From assembly GCA_900100835.1 (NCBI GenBank), contig FNCM01000002.1, positions 124,001 through 188,000 on the forward strand: a stretch of 64,000 bases of DNA, in the 5' to 3' direction. Both the position numbers and the translations under genes were made by a program. The notes under the pieces are model-generated. The model was not told the origin of the DNA, searched no databases, and worked only from the letters and a program-made list of their open reading frames with translations. The stretch is from Selenomonas sp. WCT3 (lineage in GTDB: Bacteria; Bacillota; Negativicutes; Selenomonadales; Selenomonadaceae). Shown here one piece after another: positions 1 through 8,090 of the stretch (position 1 is its first letter; every line of letters begins with the position of its first letter).

Positions 1-252
1 CGGAGGAACGTTGATATCCGGTGCGAAAAGTTCGCCGGCCGCCATTAGTTCATGAAGTTCTTCCAAAGCTTCCTTGAGATCTTTCAAGGGATACTTACCC
101 TCCAGCGCCTGAAGTACCGCATCATCGTTCGTTCCGTCAAACGTATCCATCATCTCATAAATCATCTTGTCGATGACATGAACAGCACCACTGTTGATAT
201 CCAACAGGATATAGGTACCATTCTGCTCAAATTTATGGATTCTTGCTTTCAT
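1..252 (-). CDS. scfB: SCIFF peptide maturase (radical SAM), N-terminal part
   Basis: Only the first 84 codons are present; the gene runs off the left edge. The translation starts MKARIHKFEQNGTYILLDIN and continues with SGAVHVIDKMIYEMMD. This is the typical N-terminal recognition region of the radical SAM enzyme that forms Cys thioether links in the SCIFF ranthipeptide. The radical SAM CxxxCxxC site lies outside the window, so the enzymatic call rests on this domain and on the SCIFF precursor directly upstream. An AAGGAGA ribosome site precedes the ATG at 250-252. A hairpin separates it from scfA. Confidence 0.85.
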   Translation of the reverse strand, partial: MKARIHKFEQNGTYILLDINSGAVHVIDKMIYEMMDTFDGTNDDAVLQALEGKYPLKDLKEALEELHELMAAGELFAPDINVPP

Positions 253-310
253 TTGTCTCTTGTTCTCCTTAATTATTTGTTGCTATATAAAAACAGAAAT
301 CATTCATAAA

Positions 311-340
311 TAAAAAGCCTTCCCCAAAAAGGGAAGGCTT
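311..340 (-). terminator. Hairpin between scfA and scfB
   Basis: A 10-bp perfect stem (315-324 with 331-340) closes a 6-base loop. On the minus strand it is followed by TTTTTA. It lies after the scfA stop and before the scfB ribosome site, so it can act as a partial terminator that gives more precursor than maturase transcript. Confidence 0.8.
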
Positions 341-351
341 CAATGCGATAC

Positions 352-489
352 TTATTTCTCGCAAACCTGGTTGCCGACCGTGCAGGAAGTCTTGCATGCG
401 GACTGGCAGGAAGCCTGGCACTCGCCGCAGCCGCCCGTCTTGAGCGTAGCCTGCATCGATGGCTTGTTGACCGTCTTGATGTGTTTCAT
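352..489 (-). CDS. scfA: SCIFF ranthipeptide precursor (six cysteines in forty-five residues)
   Basis: A 45-codon gene. The peptide starts MKHIKTVNKPSMQATLKTGG and ends in a Cys-rich core CGECQASCQSACKTSC followed by TVGNQVCEK. It has exactly six Cys in 45 residues, the hallmark of the SCIFF family, whose core is modified with thioether bridges by the neighbouring radical SAM maturase. A GGAGG ribosome site lies just upstream of the ATG at 487-489, and a strong promoter is at 525-553. The biological role of SCIFF peptides is not settled. The call is secure from length, Cys pattern and partner gene. Confidence 0.95.
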   Translation of the reverse strand: MKHIKTVNKPSMQATLKTGGCGECQASCQSACKTSCTVGNQVCEK

Positions 490-524
490 CATTAGCCCTC
501 CTATCAAAAATAGAATCTCAGTCT

Positions 525-553
525 ATTATATCGCCTTTTCCGCAGCAGTACAA
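525..553 (-). promoter_or_regulatory. Sigma-A promoter of scfA
   Basis: On the minus strand TTGTAC, 17 bases, TATAAT. It starts about 36 bases upstream of the scfA ATG. The -35 box lies immediately downstream of the stop codon of the upstream PHP gene. Confidence 0.8.
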
Positions 554-557
554 GGAA

Positions 558-1331
558 TTATTTCTGACAACTTTCCCGCAAACGGCCACAGAACGTGACC
601 ACCGAAAGCTCTAACGCATCGGCAAAGTCCAACGCCAAATCAAAATGCGCACCAATCGCATCAGCCGTATGTGCATCCGACCCCAAAGTGATTTCCCGTC
701 CCCCTAGTTCCCGGTACCGCCGATAAATCGGGACGAGTTCTTTAAGCGCACGAGCACTGCTGAGCCGGCGAGTATTCAGCTCCAGCACCGTATCGGTTTC
801 CACCACTGCCCGCAGGACATCATCGACATCCTCCGTGAAATTCCCATACTCCAGCTCGGGATTATCATAAGGGGCATAACGGGCAATATAATCAATATGC
901 GCCAAGACATCGATAAAAGTATGGCGGCGTACATTATCCGCCATAGCCGCAAAATATCTATGATAAAAATCCTCTTTGGACAAATCGCCATAGCTTTCCT
1001 TATAATAGATATCTTTGCCATCCACCATGTGAATTGCCCCAACGACAAAATCAAAGGGCAGCCATTCCGTAAATTCACGGCTGCGGTCACAGGTCGACGC
1101 CTGCATCCCCACTTCCACGCCCAAACGAAGCTTGTTGCCACGAAACCGTTCGTAAGCGTTCCAATAATCGTCGGGATTGAAGGTAAAATCTATCTCTCCA
1201 GGATAATCAAGATCCAGATGCTCCGTAAACACCAGCCCCAACCCCAGTCGCTCGGCCGCAGCCAATGCATCGGCCGCCTTCATTTCCGAATCCCCCGAGA
1301 ATTCGGTATGGCTATGACTGTCAAAAATCAT
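558..1331 (-). CDS. PHP-domain phosphatase, histidinol-phosphatase (HisJ/HisK) type
   Basis: A 257-residue protein starting MIFDSHSHTEFSGDSEM. The HxH near the N terminus (HSHTEFSGD), the FTEH motif near residue 35, and the later GVEVG, AHIDY and GSDAHT motifs are the metal ligands of the PHP fold. Members hydrolyse phosphomonoesters, classically histidinol phosphate, but no his genes are nearby, so the substrate is open. It begins 2 bases after the TSCPD gene stop, so the two genes are cotranscribed. Length is normal for HisJ-type proteins. Confidence 0.8.
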   Translation of the reverse strand: MIFDSHSHTEFSGDSEMKAADALAAAERLGLGLVFTEHLDLDYPGEIDFTFNPDDYWNAYERFRGNKLRLGVEVGMQASTCDRSREFTEWLPFDFVVGAIHMVDGKDIYYKESYGDLSKEDFYHRYFAAMADNVRRHTFIDVLAHIDYIARYAPYDNPELEYGNFTEDVDDVLRAVVETDTVLELNTRRLSSARALKELVPIYRRYRELGGREITLGSDAHTADAIGAHFDLALDFADALELSVVTFCGRLRESCQK

Positions 1332-1333
1332 TG

Positions 1334-1600
1334 TTAGCCTTCTTTCTGCTCGGCTTTATAAGCCTCCTGCAGTGCAATCGCCAGCTGATCCGGGCACGAG
1401 GTCGACTTGCCGTTGCACGTATTCCCCGTAAAGCGCTCGATGACGAAATCCATATCCATCCCCTCTACGAGTTTGGAAATCCCCTTGAGATTGCCATTGC
1501 AGCCTCCCTCAAACGCCACCTTTTTGATGACCTTACCCTCAAGTTCCACCGTAATCTTTCTCGCACAAGTGCCATTGGTCTTATATTCGTAAATGCTCAT
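1334..1600 (-). CDS. TSCPD domain protein (TIGR03905 type)
   Basis: An 88-residue protein containing the sequence TSCPDQLAIALQEA that names the TSCPD domain, plus conserved Cys near the N terminus (NGTCARK) and GGCNGN around residue 32. The domain is also found at the C terminus of some ribonucleotide reductases. Stand-alone copies are small proteins of unknown function, and the conserved Cys suggest metal or nucleotide-related binding. First gene of a two-gene unit with the PHP phosphatase. The start is ATG with an AAGGAAAG sequence some distance upstream. Confidence 0.8.
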   Translation of the reverse strand: MSIYEYKTNGTCARKITVELEGKVIKKVAFEGGCNGNLKGISKLVEGMDMDFVIERFTGNTCNGKSTSCPDQLAIALQEAYKAEQKEG

Positions 1601-1642
1601 TGCTTTCGCTCGCTTTCCTTATACTTCTTGATTCTTTATCCT

Positions 1643-1671
1643 ATCTTACTGAATTTTCCTCAGATTAGCAA
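1643..1671 (-). promoter_or_regulatory. Promoter of the TSCPD-PHP unit
   Basis: On the minus strand TTGCTA, 17 bases, TAAGAT, located about 43-71 bases upstream of the TSCPD start. Divergent from the promoter at 1713-1742. Confidence 0.6.
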
Positions 1672-1712
1672 TTACTTACTCCTTATTTTTTTTATAAATT
1701 ACGGATATTTCA

Positions 1713-1742
1713 TTGGTAAATATGTCCCATATCGGCTATAAT
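1713..1742 (+). promoter_or_regulatory. Promoter of the diguanylate cyclase gene
   Basis: TTGGTA, 18 bases, perfect TATAAT, about 38 bases upstream of the ATG at 1780, followed by an AGAAGGGG ribosome site. Confidence 0.7.
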
Positions 1743-1779
1743 TACAAATAGATTATTAACTCATTAGAAGGGGTTCATT

Positions 1780-3663
1780 ATGAGCACAACCAAATGCCAG
1801 ATACCCACAACCTTCGGAGAAGAAGTATTCTCGGCACTAGAAAATTTCGACCGCCGAATTTACTTTCGTTGGGACTTACGAACTGATAAGCTGGAATTAA
1901 AGCAACCGGTTGCCAATCACTCTTACGACATTGGAACCGGTCTCTTGGATGCCTCTACTAAGCTTTGGCACTCCGGCCTTATCCACCCCGATGACCTTCA
2001 CATTTTCCGCTATTTCCTACATAAAATATACCACAGCAGTTCGCGCTATTTGGGCCGCACCTGCAACCAGGCCTGCAAAATCCGGATTCGCAGTCATAAG
2101 AAAACAGACTACCTCTGGTCCGAAATCCATATCATTACCTATTTCGATGACCATCAGCCGGTGATTGCCTTCGGCAACCTCCGCAATATCCAGGCGCAAA
2201 AACTCTGGCAGCAGCGCATCGAGCAGGAAGCCTCCTTTGATAAACTCACAGGCCTGCTCAATAAAGAGACCTCCCGCCATCGCATTTCTGAGTATCTAGA
2301 CTCCCTCGCCAACGAAGCCGAGCAGGCTGGTCTACTGCTAATCGATGCCGATGGCTTTAAGGGCATCAACGACAGCTTTGGTCATCTATTCGGCGATGCG
2401 GTGCTTGCCGACATGGGCAGCGCCATCAATCACAATTTCCGGCAATCGGACATAAAAGGACGCATCGGCGGCGACGAATTTATCGTGCTGTTCCGCAACC
2501 TAAACGATTTGCAAATTCTCCACAATCGCTGCCAAGTGCTCATCCAAAAATTGCAGCGCCAATACCAAAACGGAACCCAGACCCTGCCCTTTTCCATCAG
2601 CGTCGGCGTATCCCTCTACCCGGAACATGGCACCGATTACGCGGAACTGTTCAAACATGCTGACCGGGCACTCTACGAAGCGAAAAGCAAGGGCAAAAAT
2701 CAATACGTCATCTATCATAACAGTCTGTTCAACCAAGCGGCGTCAGCCAAGTCTCGTGTCCCCAACGATTTTGAAGACCTTCAGCAGAAAGCCTTTAAGG
2801 ACAATATGATTGAATTCATCTTCAAACTCCTCTACGAAACCAACAGTCCCGATGCGACGATTTCCCTATCCCTGTCCATGTTTGGAAAGCGCTTTAATCT
2901 GGACCGGGTAGCCCTTGACCTCTTTGACCCGGATGTCAATCAATATACCACCGCCTATGAGTGGCTGAGTCCCAACGGTGTTTCGTTAAAATCCGCCGCC
3001 CATAACACCAGCCTTTTCTCCCAGATTGCCCAACGCAACGATTTGATTCTCAATCGTTATAAGGCAACCTCCTATGGGGTCATGTCCATTTGTGAGGACA
3101 CCACCAAAGCTGCCAGCAGTTATCAGCCAGCACTAACCGCCCTTCACCTCGGCGCTTTTGCCCACTGCATGATAACCCATGGCTCCGATACTTTGGGCTG
3201 TATCGGCTTTGAAAGCCGTCAGCCCCGCCCCTTTGATGACGAATGCCTCCACGCCCTGAGCATCTTTGCCGTCATCCTGGGCAACATCCTTTTGACTTCC
3301 TATTCCGATGACAAGCTGCGCCAGCAAAACAGTCATCTTCGCGACCTGTTAGACCACATGCAGGAAATGGTCTATGTGGTCGACAAAATAACCCTGATGC
3401 CTCTGTACTTCAATCAGGCGATACGGCAGACCCTGTCGGAATCCTCGGCAGGCCATCCCTGCTACGAACTATTTCACCAGCGCATGACGCCTTGTCCAGA
3501 CTGCCCCGTCCAAAAACTTTCCGGCGAAGGCAGTGAATACATCGCCTGTGACCTCAGCAACTGGGATAAAGAACGCCCCACCACCACCCGCGCCTGCAAT
3601 CTCCACTGGAACCAAAACGAAAACGACCCGCCACTGGCGTTGGTCATCCAGGAACCCTTCTGA
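1780..3663 (+). CDS. Diguanylate cyclase with PAS, GGDEF, GAF-like and Cys-rich C-terminal PAS regions
   Basis: A 627-residue protein. Residues about 20-140 look like a PAS fold. Residues about 150-315 are a GGDEF domain with an intact RIGGDEF active site (GGDEF at 230-234) and an RxxD inhibitory I-site (RQSD, 221-224) five residues ahead. It should therefore make cyclic di-GMP and be product-inhibited. Residues about 340-505 resemble a GAF sensor. The C terminus holds CYELFHQRMTPCPDCPVQKL, a Cys-rich signature seen in some PAS modules that may bind a metal or respond to redox. No transmembrane segment is evident. Monocistronic: own promoter and its own terminator. Confidence 0.9.
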   Translation: MSTTKCQIPTTFGEEVFSALENFDRRIYFRWDLRTDKLELKQPVANHSYDIGTGLLDASTKLWHSGLIHPDDLHIFRYFLHKIYHSSSRYLGRTCNQACKIRIRSHKKTDYLWSEIHIITYFDDHQPVIAFGNLRNIQAQKLWQQRIEQEASFDKLTGLLNKETSRHRISEYLDSLANEAEQAGLLLIDADGFKGINDSFGHLFGDAVLADMGSAINHNFRQSDIKGRIGGDEFIVLFRNLNDLQILHNRCQVLIQKLQRQYQNGTQTLPFSISVGVSLYPEHGTDYAELFKHADRALYEAKSKGKNQYVIYHNSLFNQAASAKSRVPNDFEDLQQKAFKDNMIEFIFKLLYETNSPDATISLSLSMFGKRFNLDRVALDLFDPDVNQYTTAYEWLSPNGVSLKSAAHNTSLFSQIAQRNDLILNRYKATSYGVMSICEDTTKAASSYQPALTALHLGAFAHCMITHGSDTLGCIGFESRQPRPFDDECLHALSIFAVILGNILLTSYSDDKLRQQNSHLRDLLDHMQEMVYVVDKITLMPLYFNQAIRQTLSESSAGHPCYELFHQRMTPCPDCPVQKLSGEGSEYIACDLSNWDKERPTTTRACNLHWNQNENDPPLALVIQEPF

Positions 3664-3703
3664 AAAAAGGCAGTCCGTTGAAAAATCAGCGGACTGCTTT
3701 TTT
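3664..3703 (+). terminator. Terminator after the diguanylate cyclase gene
   Basis: GCAGTCCG (3670-3677) pairs with CGGACTGC (3690-3697), followed by TTTTTT. It begins right after the stop codon. Confidence 0.85.
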
Positions 3704-3766
3704 GATTGCATAGTGCTATACTTATCTTTATGGTATATCGATTTCAATAAAAGTGAGGCTTTTCTT

Positions 3767-4957
3767 ATGGTATCCAACCTTCCCCTATGGAAAAAGAATC
3801 TGCTGATTTGCTGTACGGCATCCTTTATCGTCTCCATCGGCATGAGCCAAATGGCACCAATCCTGCCCCTCTATATCGCAGAACTAGGCGTCGATAATCC
3901 TGCTGATGTGGCCCGCTGGGCAGGCATCGTCTTTGGCTGCAACTTCATCAGCCTTGCCATCTTCTCCCCCATCTGGGGCCGGCTATCCGACCGCTTCGGC
4001 CGCAAGCCAATGATTCTGCGCGCCTCGGGCTGGCTCGGCCTCATCATGATTGGCATGGGCTTTGCGCAAAGCGTCTGGCATCTCGTCATCCTGCGCCTGC
4101 TGCAAGGCTGTCTTAGCGGGTTCCAAGCCGCCGTTATCCCGCTGCTGGCACAGGAAACGCCGAAGGAACACTCCGGCTGGGCCATGGGGATGTTCTTCAC
4201 CGCTCAGGTTTCCGGCGGACTTATGGGGCCGGTATTCGGCGGCTGGCTCAGTGAAACCATCGGGTTCCGCAATTCCTTCTTTTGCATCGGCACCTGCTGC
4301 CTGCTGGGATTTCTCGCCCTAACCCAAGTGCACGAAACAAAAAAGGCTGCCTGCACCACCAGCGCTGACAGCCCCTGCCCATCGTTTCGCCGCCTACCGC
4401 AGCGCAATGTAATCCTCGGCGTATTCCTGACCACGGTACTGCTTCACTTCTCCCTGACCTGTGTCGCACCGCTCCTAACGGTCTACATCCAGGAAATCGC
4501 CGGCAACATCGACCATCTGGCCATCATATCCGGCGCAGTCTTCTCCGCAGCGGGCTTTGCCAGCATGCTGTTTGCCTCGCGGCTTGGCAAGCTTGCCGAC
4601 CGCATCGGCTCCGAACGCATCCTGTTCTCCTGCCTGCTGCTCTCAGGCCTCGTCTCCATCCCCCAGGGATTCGTCACCGCCCCCTGGCAGCTTGGCGTCC
4701 TGCGCTTCGTCCACGGCATCGCCATCGCCGGACTCATGCCGTCTACCAACAATCTCATCCGCCAGCTCTCCCCACCAGCACTGATGGGCCGCATCTTCGG
4801 CTTCAACCAGTCCGCCCAGTTCATCGGTATGTTCAGCGGTGCCTTCTTTGGCGGCCAGTTAGCCGCCCTAATCGGCATCCGCAGCCTGTTCCTGCTGGTT
4901 GCGGCATTGCTGATTGTAAATGCTATGTGGTGCAAGTTCACGATAAAGACGCTTTAA
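3767..4957 (+). CDS. MFS multidrug-type efflux transporter
   Basis: A 396-residue, 12-segment major facilitator protein. The start at ATG 3767 has an AAGTGAGG ribosome site and begins MVSNLPLWKKNLLICC. A longer reading frame upstream runs back through the previous terminator and was not used. The inter-helix 2-3 motif GRLSDRFGRKP and the second-half copy LGKLADRIGSER are typical of DHA1 drug/proton antiporters (MdtG-like). The substrate cannot be read from sequence. A strong two-way terminator follows. Confidence 0.85.
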   Translation: MVSNLPLWKKNLLICCTASFIVSIGMSQMAPILPLYIAELGVDNPADVARWAGIVFGCNFISLAIFSPIWGRLSDRFGRKPMILRASGWLGLIMIGMGFAQSVWHLVILRLLQGCLSGFQAAVIPLLAQETPKEHSGWAMGMFFTAQVSGGLMGPVFGGWLSETIGFRNSFFCIGTCCLLGFLALTQVHETKKAACTTSADSPCPSFRRLPQRNVILGVFLTTVLLHFSLTCVAPLLTVYIQEIAGNIDHLAIISGAVFSAAGFASMLFASRLGKLADRIGSERILFSCLLLSGLVSIPQGFVTAPWQLGVLRFVHGIAIAGLMPSTNNLIRQLSPPALMGRIFGFNQSAQFIGMFSGAFFGGQLAALIGIRSLFLLVAALLIVNAMWCKFTIKTL

Positions 4958-4987
4958 ACTTTTGACTTACCGGGACACGCTTATAAC

Positions 4988-5029
4988 AAAAATGGCTGAA
5001 GTAGTATCTGCGCTACTTCAGCCATTTTT
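4988..5029. terminator. Bidirectional terminator between MFS and NhaC genes
   Basis: AAAAATGGCTGAAGTAG (4988-5004) pairs perfectly with 5013-5029 around an 8-base loop. A-rich and T-rich flanks let it stop transcription from both convergent genes. The nhaC-like stop codon overlaps its right edge. Confidence 0.9.
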
Positions 5030-6537
5030 TATTTCTCTAACGATGGCACCTTACCCATGATAGCAGCCATTACAGCGACCAGACATACCAGGGCGGCGCC
5101 AAGGCCCAGCCAGCCGTTGGCGGTGATGCCGTCGACTACGTAACCAATTACACAGCAGCCCGCTACCGTCATGACGTATGGCAGCTGTGTGTTGACGTGG
5201 TCAATGTGATGACACTGGGCACCGGCCGACGCGAGGATTGTCGTATCAGAAATCGGCGAAGCATGGTCGCCGCCTACAGCACCGGAAAGGATAGCGGCCA
5301 CACAGACCACCAGCATATTGGGATCCATGCCGACAACGGCTACAGCAATCGGAATCAGGATGCCGAAGGTACCCCAGGAAGTTCCCGTCGCAAAGGCGAG
5401 GCCCATAGCCACCAGGAAGAAAATCGGCGGCAGGAACATGATAAGGGATGCGTTGGCACTGACAATGCCGCCAACGAACCCGCCAAGGTTCAGATATTTA
5501 TCACTGCAAATGCCCGAAAGCGTCCAGGCAAGGCAGAGGATAAAGATTGCCGGCGTCATGGCCTTAAAGCCCCAGCCGAAACTGTCGCAAAAGGCATTGA
5601 AGGAAATGACTTTGCGGGGCAGATAGAGGAAACCCGTAAAGATAAAGGCAATGAAGGAACCCAGCACGAGGGATTTCGAGGAATCACAGTTGGCAAAGGC
5701 CTCAGCGATGCTCTTGCCCTCATGAATGCCGCCCGTGTAGAGCATGCCATAAACGCAGGCCGCAATCAGGACGAACAGCGGCAGCAGCAGATCGATAATC
5801 TTGCCATTGCCTTCCTCTTCATGTTTGATGCCCGTCGTATCCTGGTATTCCTTCGGAACGACAAAATTCTCATTGCTCTCGCGAACGCTCTTGGCCATAG
5901 CACCATAGTCACGGCCCGTCCAAATCAAGAAGACCATAAAGATAAGCGTCAGCCAAGCGTAAAGATTGAACGGAATCGTCTGCAGGAACAGGGAGAAACC
6001 GTCAATCTCACTGCCTTCCGGCAGCGAGGAACCAACAGCGGCCGCCCAGCTCGATACCGGGGCGATGATGCAGATTGGTGCCGCCGTGGCATCGATGATG
6101 TACGCAAGCTTTGTACGGGCAATCTTGAATTTGTCGGTGACCGGACGCATGACCGTACCGACAGTCAAGCAATTGAAATAATCATCGATGAAGATAACCA
6201 GTCCTAAAAGGGCCGTAACGAGCGAAGCACTGCGCTTGCCGTTAATGGCCTTAGCTGCCCACTCCCCGTAGGCGCGGGTTGCACCACTGCGCGTGATGGC
6301 CGCCACGAGGATGCCCAGGATGACCAGGAATACGAGGATGTTGACATTGCTGCCAACTTTATCCGACATGACCGCAAACATCGTCAGAATTGATTCTAAG
6401 ATATTGCCCCCTGTAAAGAGCAACGCCCCAGAAAAAATACCGATAATCAGCGACATATAAACTTCTTTCGTCCAGAGAGCCAGCGCAATCGTAATGACTG
6501 GTGGCAATACAGACCAGACGGATTCTGCCATGAACAT
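5029..6537 (-). CDS. nhaC: Na+/H+ antiporter, NhaC family
   Basis: A 502-residue membrane protein with about a dozen hydrophobic segments. The conserved core includes FIDDYFNCLTVGTVMRPVTD (near residue 110-130) and GDHASPISDTTILAS near residue 425, the signature of NhaC-type antiporters, which also includes malate/lactate exchangers such as MleN. It probably exports Na+ in exchange for protons at the cytoplasmic membrane, but an organic-acid antiporter is possible. A second ATG lies two codons inside the chosen start. Single-gene unit with a good promoter and an unusual repeat-bearing leader. Confidence 0.85.
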   Translation of the reverse strand: MFMAESVWSVLPPVITIALALWTKEVYMSLIIGIFSGALLFTGGNILESILTMFAVMSDKVGSNVNILVFLVILGILVAAITRSGATRAYGEWAAKAINGKRSASLVTALLGLVIFIDDYFNCLTVGTVMRPVTDKFKIARTKLAYIIDATAAPICIIAPVSSWAAAVGSSLPEGSEIDGFSLFLQTIPFNLYAWLTLIFMVFLIWTGRDYGAMAKSVRESNENFVVPKEYQDTTGIKHEEEGNGKIIDLLLPLFVLIAACVYGMLYTGGIHEGKSIAEAFANCDSSKSLVLGSFIAFIFTGFLYLPRKVISFNAFCDSFGWGFKAMTPAIFILCLAWTLSGICSDKYLNLGGFVGGIVSANASLIMFLPPIFFLVAMGLAFATGTSWGTFGILIPIAVAVVGMDPNMLVVCVAAILSGAVGGDHASPISDTTILASAGAQCHHIDHVNTQLPYVMTVAGCCVIGYVVDGITANGWLGLGAALVCLVAVMAAIMGKVPSLEK

Positions 6538-6556
6538 AACCTACCTTCTGTTATAC

Positions 6557-6584
6557 TTGTACATTACAACATTACAATATTACA
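6557..6584. repeat. Three tandem 8-base repeats in the nhaC leader
   Basis: ACATTACA, ACATTACA, ATATTACA lie head to tail at 6561-6584. The left edge forms an inverted repeat TTGTA-CAT-TACAA (6557-6569). They lie in the predicted 5' leader, downstream of the promoter at 6607-6635, and could be an operator or RNA element. Confidence 0.6.
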
Positions 6585-6606
6585 TACTTTATTTTTCACG
6601 TGTACT

Positions 6607-6635
6607 ATTGTATAACATTTTTTGCATAGTATCAA
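6607..6635 (-). promoter_or_regulatory. Promoter of nhaC
   Basis: On the minus strand TTGATA, 17 bases, TACAAT. Predicted start near 6600, giving a leader of about 60 bases. A weaker second candidate (TTGTAA, 16, TATAAC) is at 6550-6577. Confidence 0.7.
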
Positions 6636-6642
6636 TAAAAAT

Positions 6643-7524
6643 TTAAGCATTTTTTGCAAGCTTTGTGAATTCATCGGCAAGCTTGGCAAATTCTTCGAGG
6701 GAAAGGGTCTCGCCGCGGCGCGTCATCTCGATACCAGCGGCCTCCATGGCATCGCGAACCTGCTCCTTGGGGAAGCCGCCGCCCTTCAAGGCATTCGAAA
6801 GGGTTTTGCGGCGCTGGCCAAAGGCGGCCTTTACCACCCGGAAAAACATCTTCTCCTCCATGACGGCAACAACTGGCGTCTCACGAACCTTGCAGGCGAT
6901 GACGACGCTGTCGACTTCCGGCGCCGGGATAAAAGAACGAGGCGGAACGTCGAGAACGATTTCCGGTTCCGTATAATACTGAACCGCCACCGACAGAGCG
7001 CCATAAGTCCGGGAACCGGGCTTTGCAATCATGCGCTCGGCAACTTCCTTCTGCACCATGGTGACCATGCGCGTAATCGGCAGGTGACGCTCGAGCAGGG
7101 TCATGAGAATCGGCGTCGTGATATAGTAAGGCAGGTTGGCCGCCACTTTAAAGGGCCCCTCTCCCATGATTTCCGGGATATTTACCTTGAGGATATCTCC
7201 CGGCACAATGGTGACGTTATCATAGGCCTTGAGGGTCTCGGCCAGCACCGCTGGCAGTTTCTTGTCCAGCTCGACGGCCGTTACCTCAGCACCAGCCTCG
7301 GCAAGACCTTGGGTCAGGGTGCCGATGCCCGGGCCAATCTCCAGCACCCGTTCTCCCGGCTGGATCTCCGCCGCATCAACAATGCCCTGGACGATGGTCG
7401 CATCAATCAGGAAGTTCTGGCCGAGTTTCTTGCTCATGCGCAGGCCGAAGGCCTTCAAAATGTGATTGGTTACAGAACGGCTGGCAATCTTTGGCTGTAA
7501 AATTTCTTCATCCTGGTGGTTCAT
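6643..7524 (-). CDS. rsmA: 16S rRNA dimethyladenosine transferase RsmA/KsgA
   Basis: A 293-residue SAM-dependent enzyme that dimethylates the two adjacent adenines in the 3' hairpin of 16S rRNA during small-subunit maturation. Seen: KKLGQNFLID near residue 32, the SAM-binding VLEIGPGIGTLTQGL (about 60-74), the catalytic NLPYYITTPIL (about 126-136), and QKEVAERM and FGQRRKTLSNAL further on. Its ATG overlaps the rnmV stop by 4 bases, the usual rnmV-rsmA coupling in Firmicutes. Last gene of the degS-to-rsmA operon; no clear terminator follows. Confidence 0.97.
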   Translation of the reverse strand: MNHQDEEILQPKIASRSVTNHILKAFGLRMSKKLGQNFLIDATIVQGIVDAAEIQPGERVLEIGPGIGTLTQGLAEAGAEVTAVELDKKLPAVLAETLKAYDNVTIVPGDILKVNIPEIMGEGPFKVAANLPYYITTPILMTLLERHLPITRMVTMVQKEVAERMIAKPGSRTYGALSVAVQYYTEPEIVLDVPPRSFIPAPEVDSVVIACKVRETPVVAVMEEKMFFRVVKAAFGQRRKTLSNALKGGGFPKEQVRDAMEAAGIEMTRRGETLSLEEFAKLADEFTKLAKNA

Positions 7525-8066
7525 ACTTCCTCCTTGTCAAGCTGCGCCACAGCGTCAGCAAATTCTTCTCTCGTTACTCCATAATGGTTGAGCCGTTTCA
7601 AAAAGGTCTTGGCATTGGCAAAGCCAAGGCCGAGGATTGCTCCCAAACGGGCACGGCGCTGGCTGGCCCGGTCAGCCCCCGACAAATCATGCATGATGAG
7701 GTCCGCTCCCGTAAAATTCTTCGTGGGCTCCCAGTCCAGCGTACGCACCTTCTCGAGCGCCTTGCGGATGGCATCGGGCTTGGCCTGTTCGATGCCGATG
7801 TCATCGTTATCGGTGGCATCTTCCACCGGCACAAAGGCGTGCTTGGCCTTGGGGAAACGGCGCGAAAGATACAGGCGAATGCGCTCGCCAGCCGAATCCG
7901 GATCCGTCATGATGATGATGCCGCGTTTTTTATAAGCCTGTTCAATATTCTTGAGCGCCTGGGGCTTCAGGTTGAATCCTTCCGTAATGATGCAGTCAGC
8001 TTCGACGGCTTTATCGATAGCCACCACATCCATCTTGCCCTCAACCACCAATACTTCTTTTATCAT
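7521..8066 (-). CDS. rnmV: Ribonuclease M5
   Basis: A 181-residue TOPRIM nuclease that matures the 5S rRNA ends. The TOPRIM motifs are VVEGKMDVVAI near the N terminus (catalytic Glu) and MTDPDSAGERIR (DxD) near residues 53-64, followed by the NFTGADLIMHDLSG region typical of RNase M5. Length is normal. It lies 24 bases after the dTMP kinase and overlaps rsmA, so ribosome and nucleotide functions are cotranscribed. Confidence 0.95.
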   Translation of the reverse strand: MIKEVLVVEGKMDVVAIDKAVEADCIITEGFNLKPQALKNIEQAYKKRGIIIMTDPDSAGERIRLYLSRRFPKAKHAFVPVEDATDNDDIGIEQAKPDAIRKALEKVRTLDWEPTKNFTGADLIMHDLSGADRASQRRARLGAILGLGFANAKTFLKRLNHYGVTREEFADAVAQLDKEEV

Positions 8067-8090
8067 AAAAATTCCTCGTATCCTTCTGGT

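Noticed and set aside
3533..3766. N-terminal extension of the MFS transporter
   Set aside because: It would cross the terminator of the upstream gene; the ATG at 3767 has a ribosome site and gives a normal first helix.
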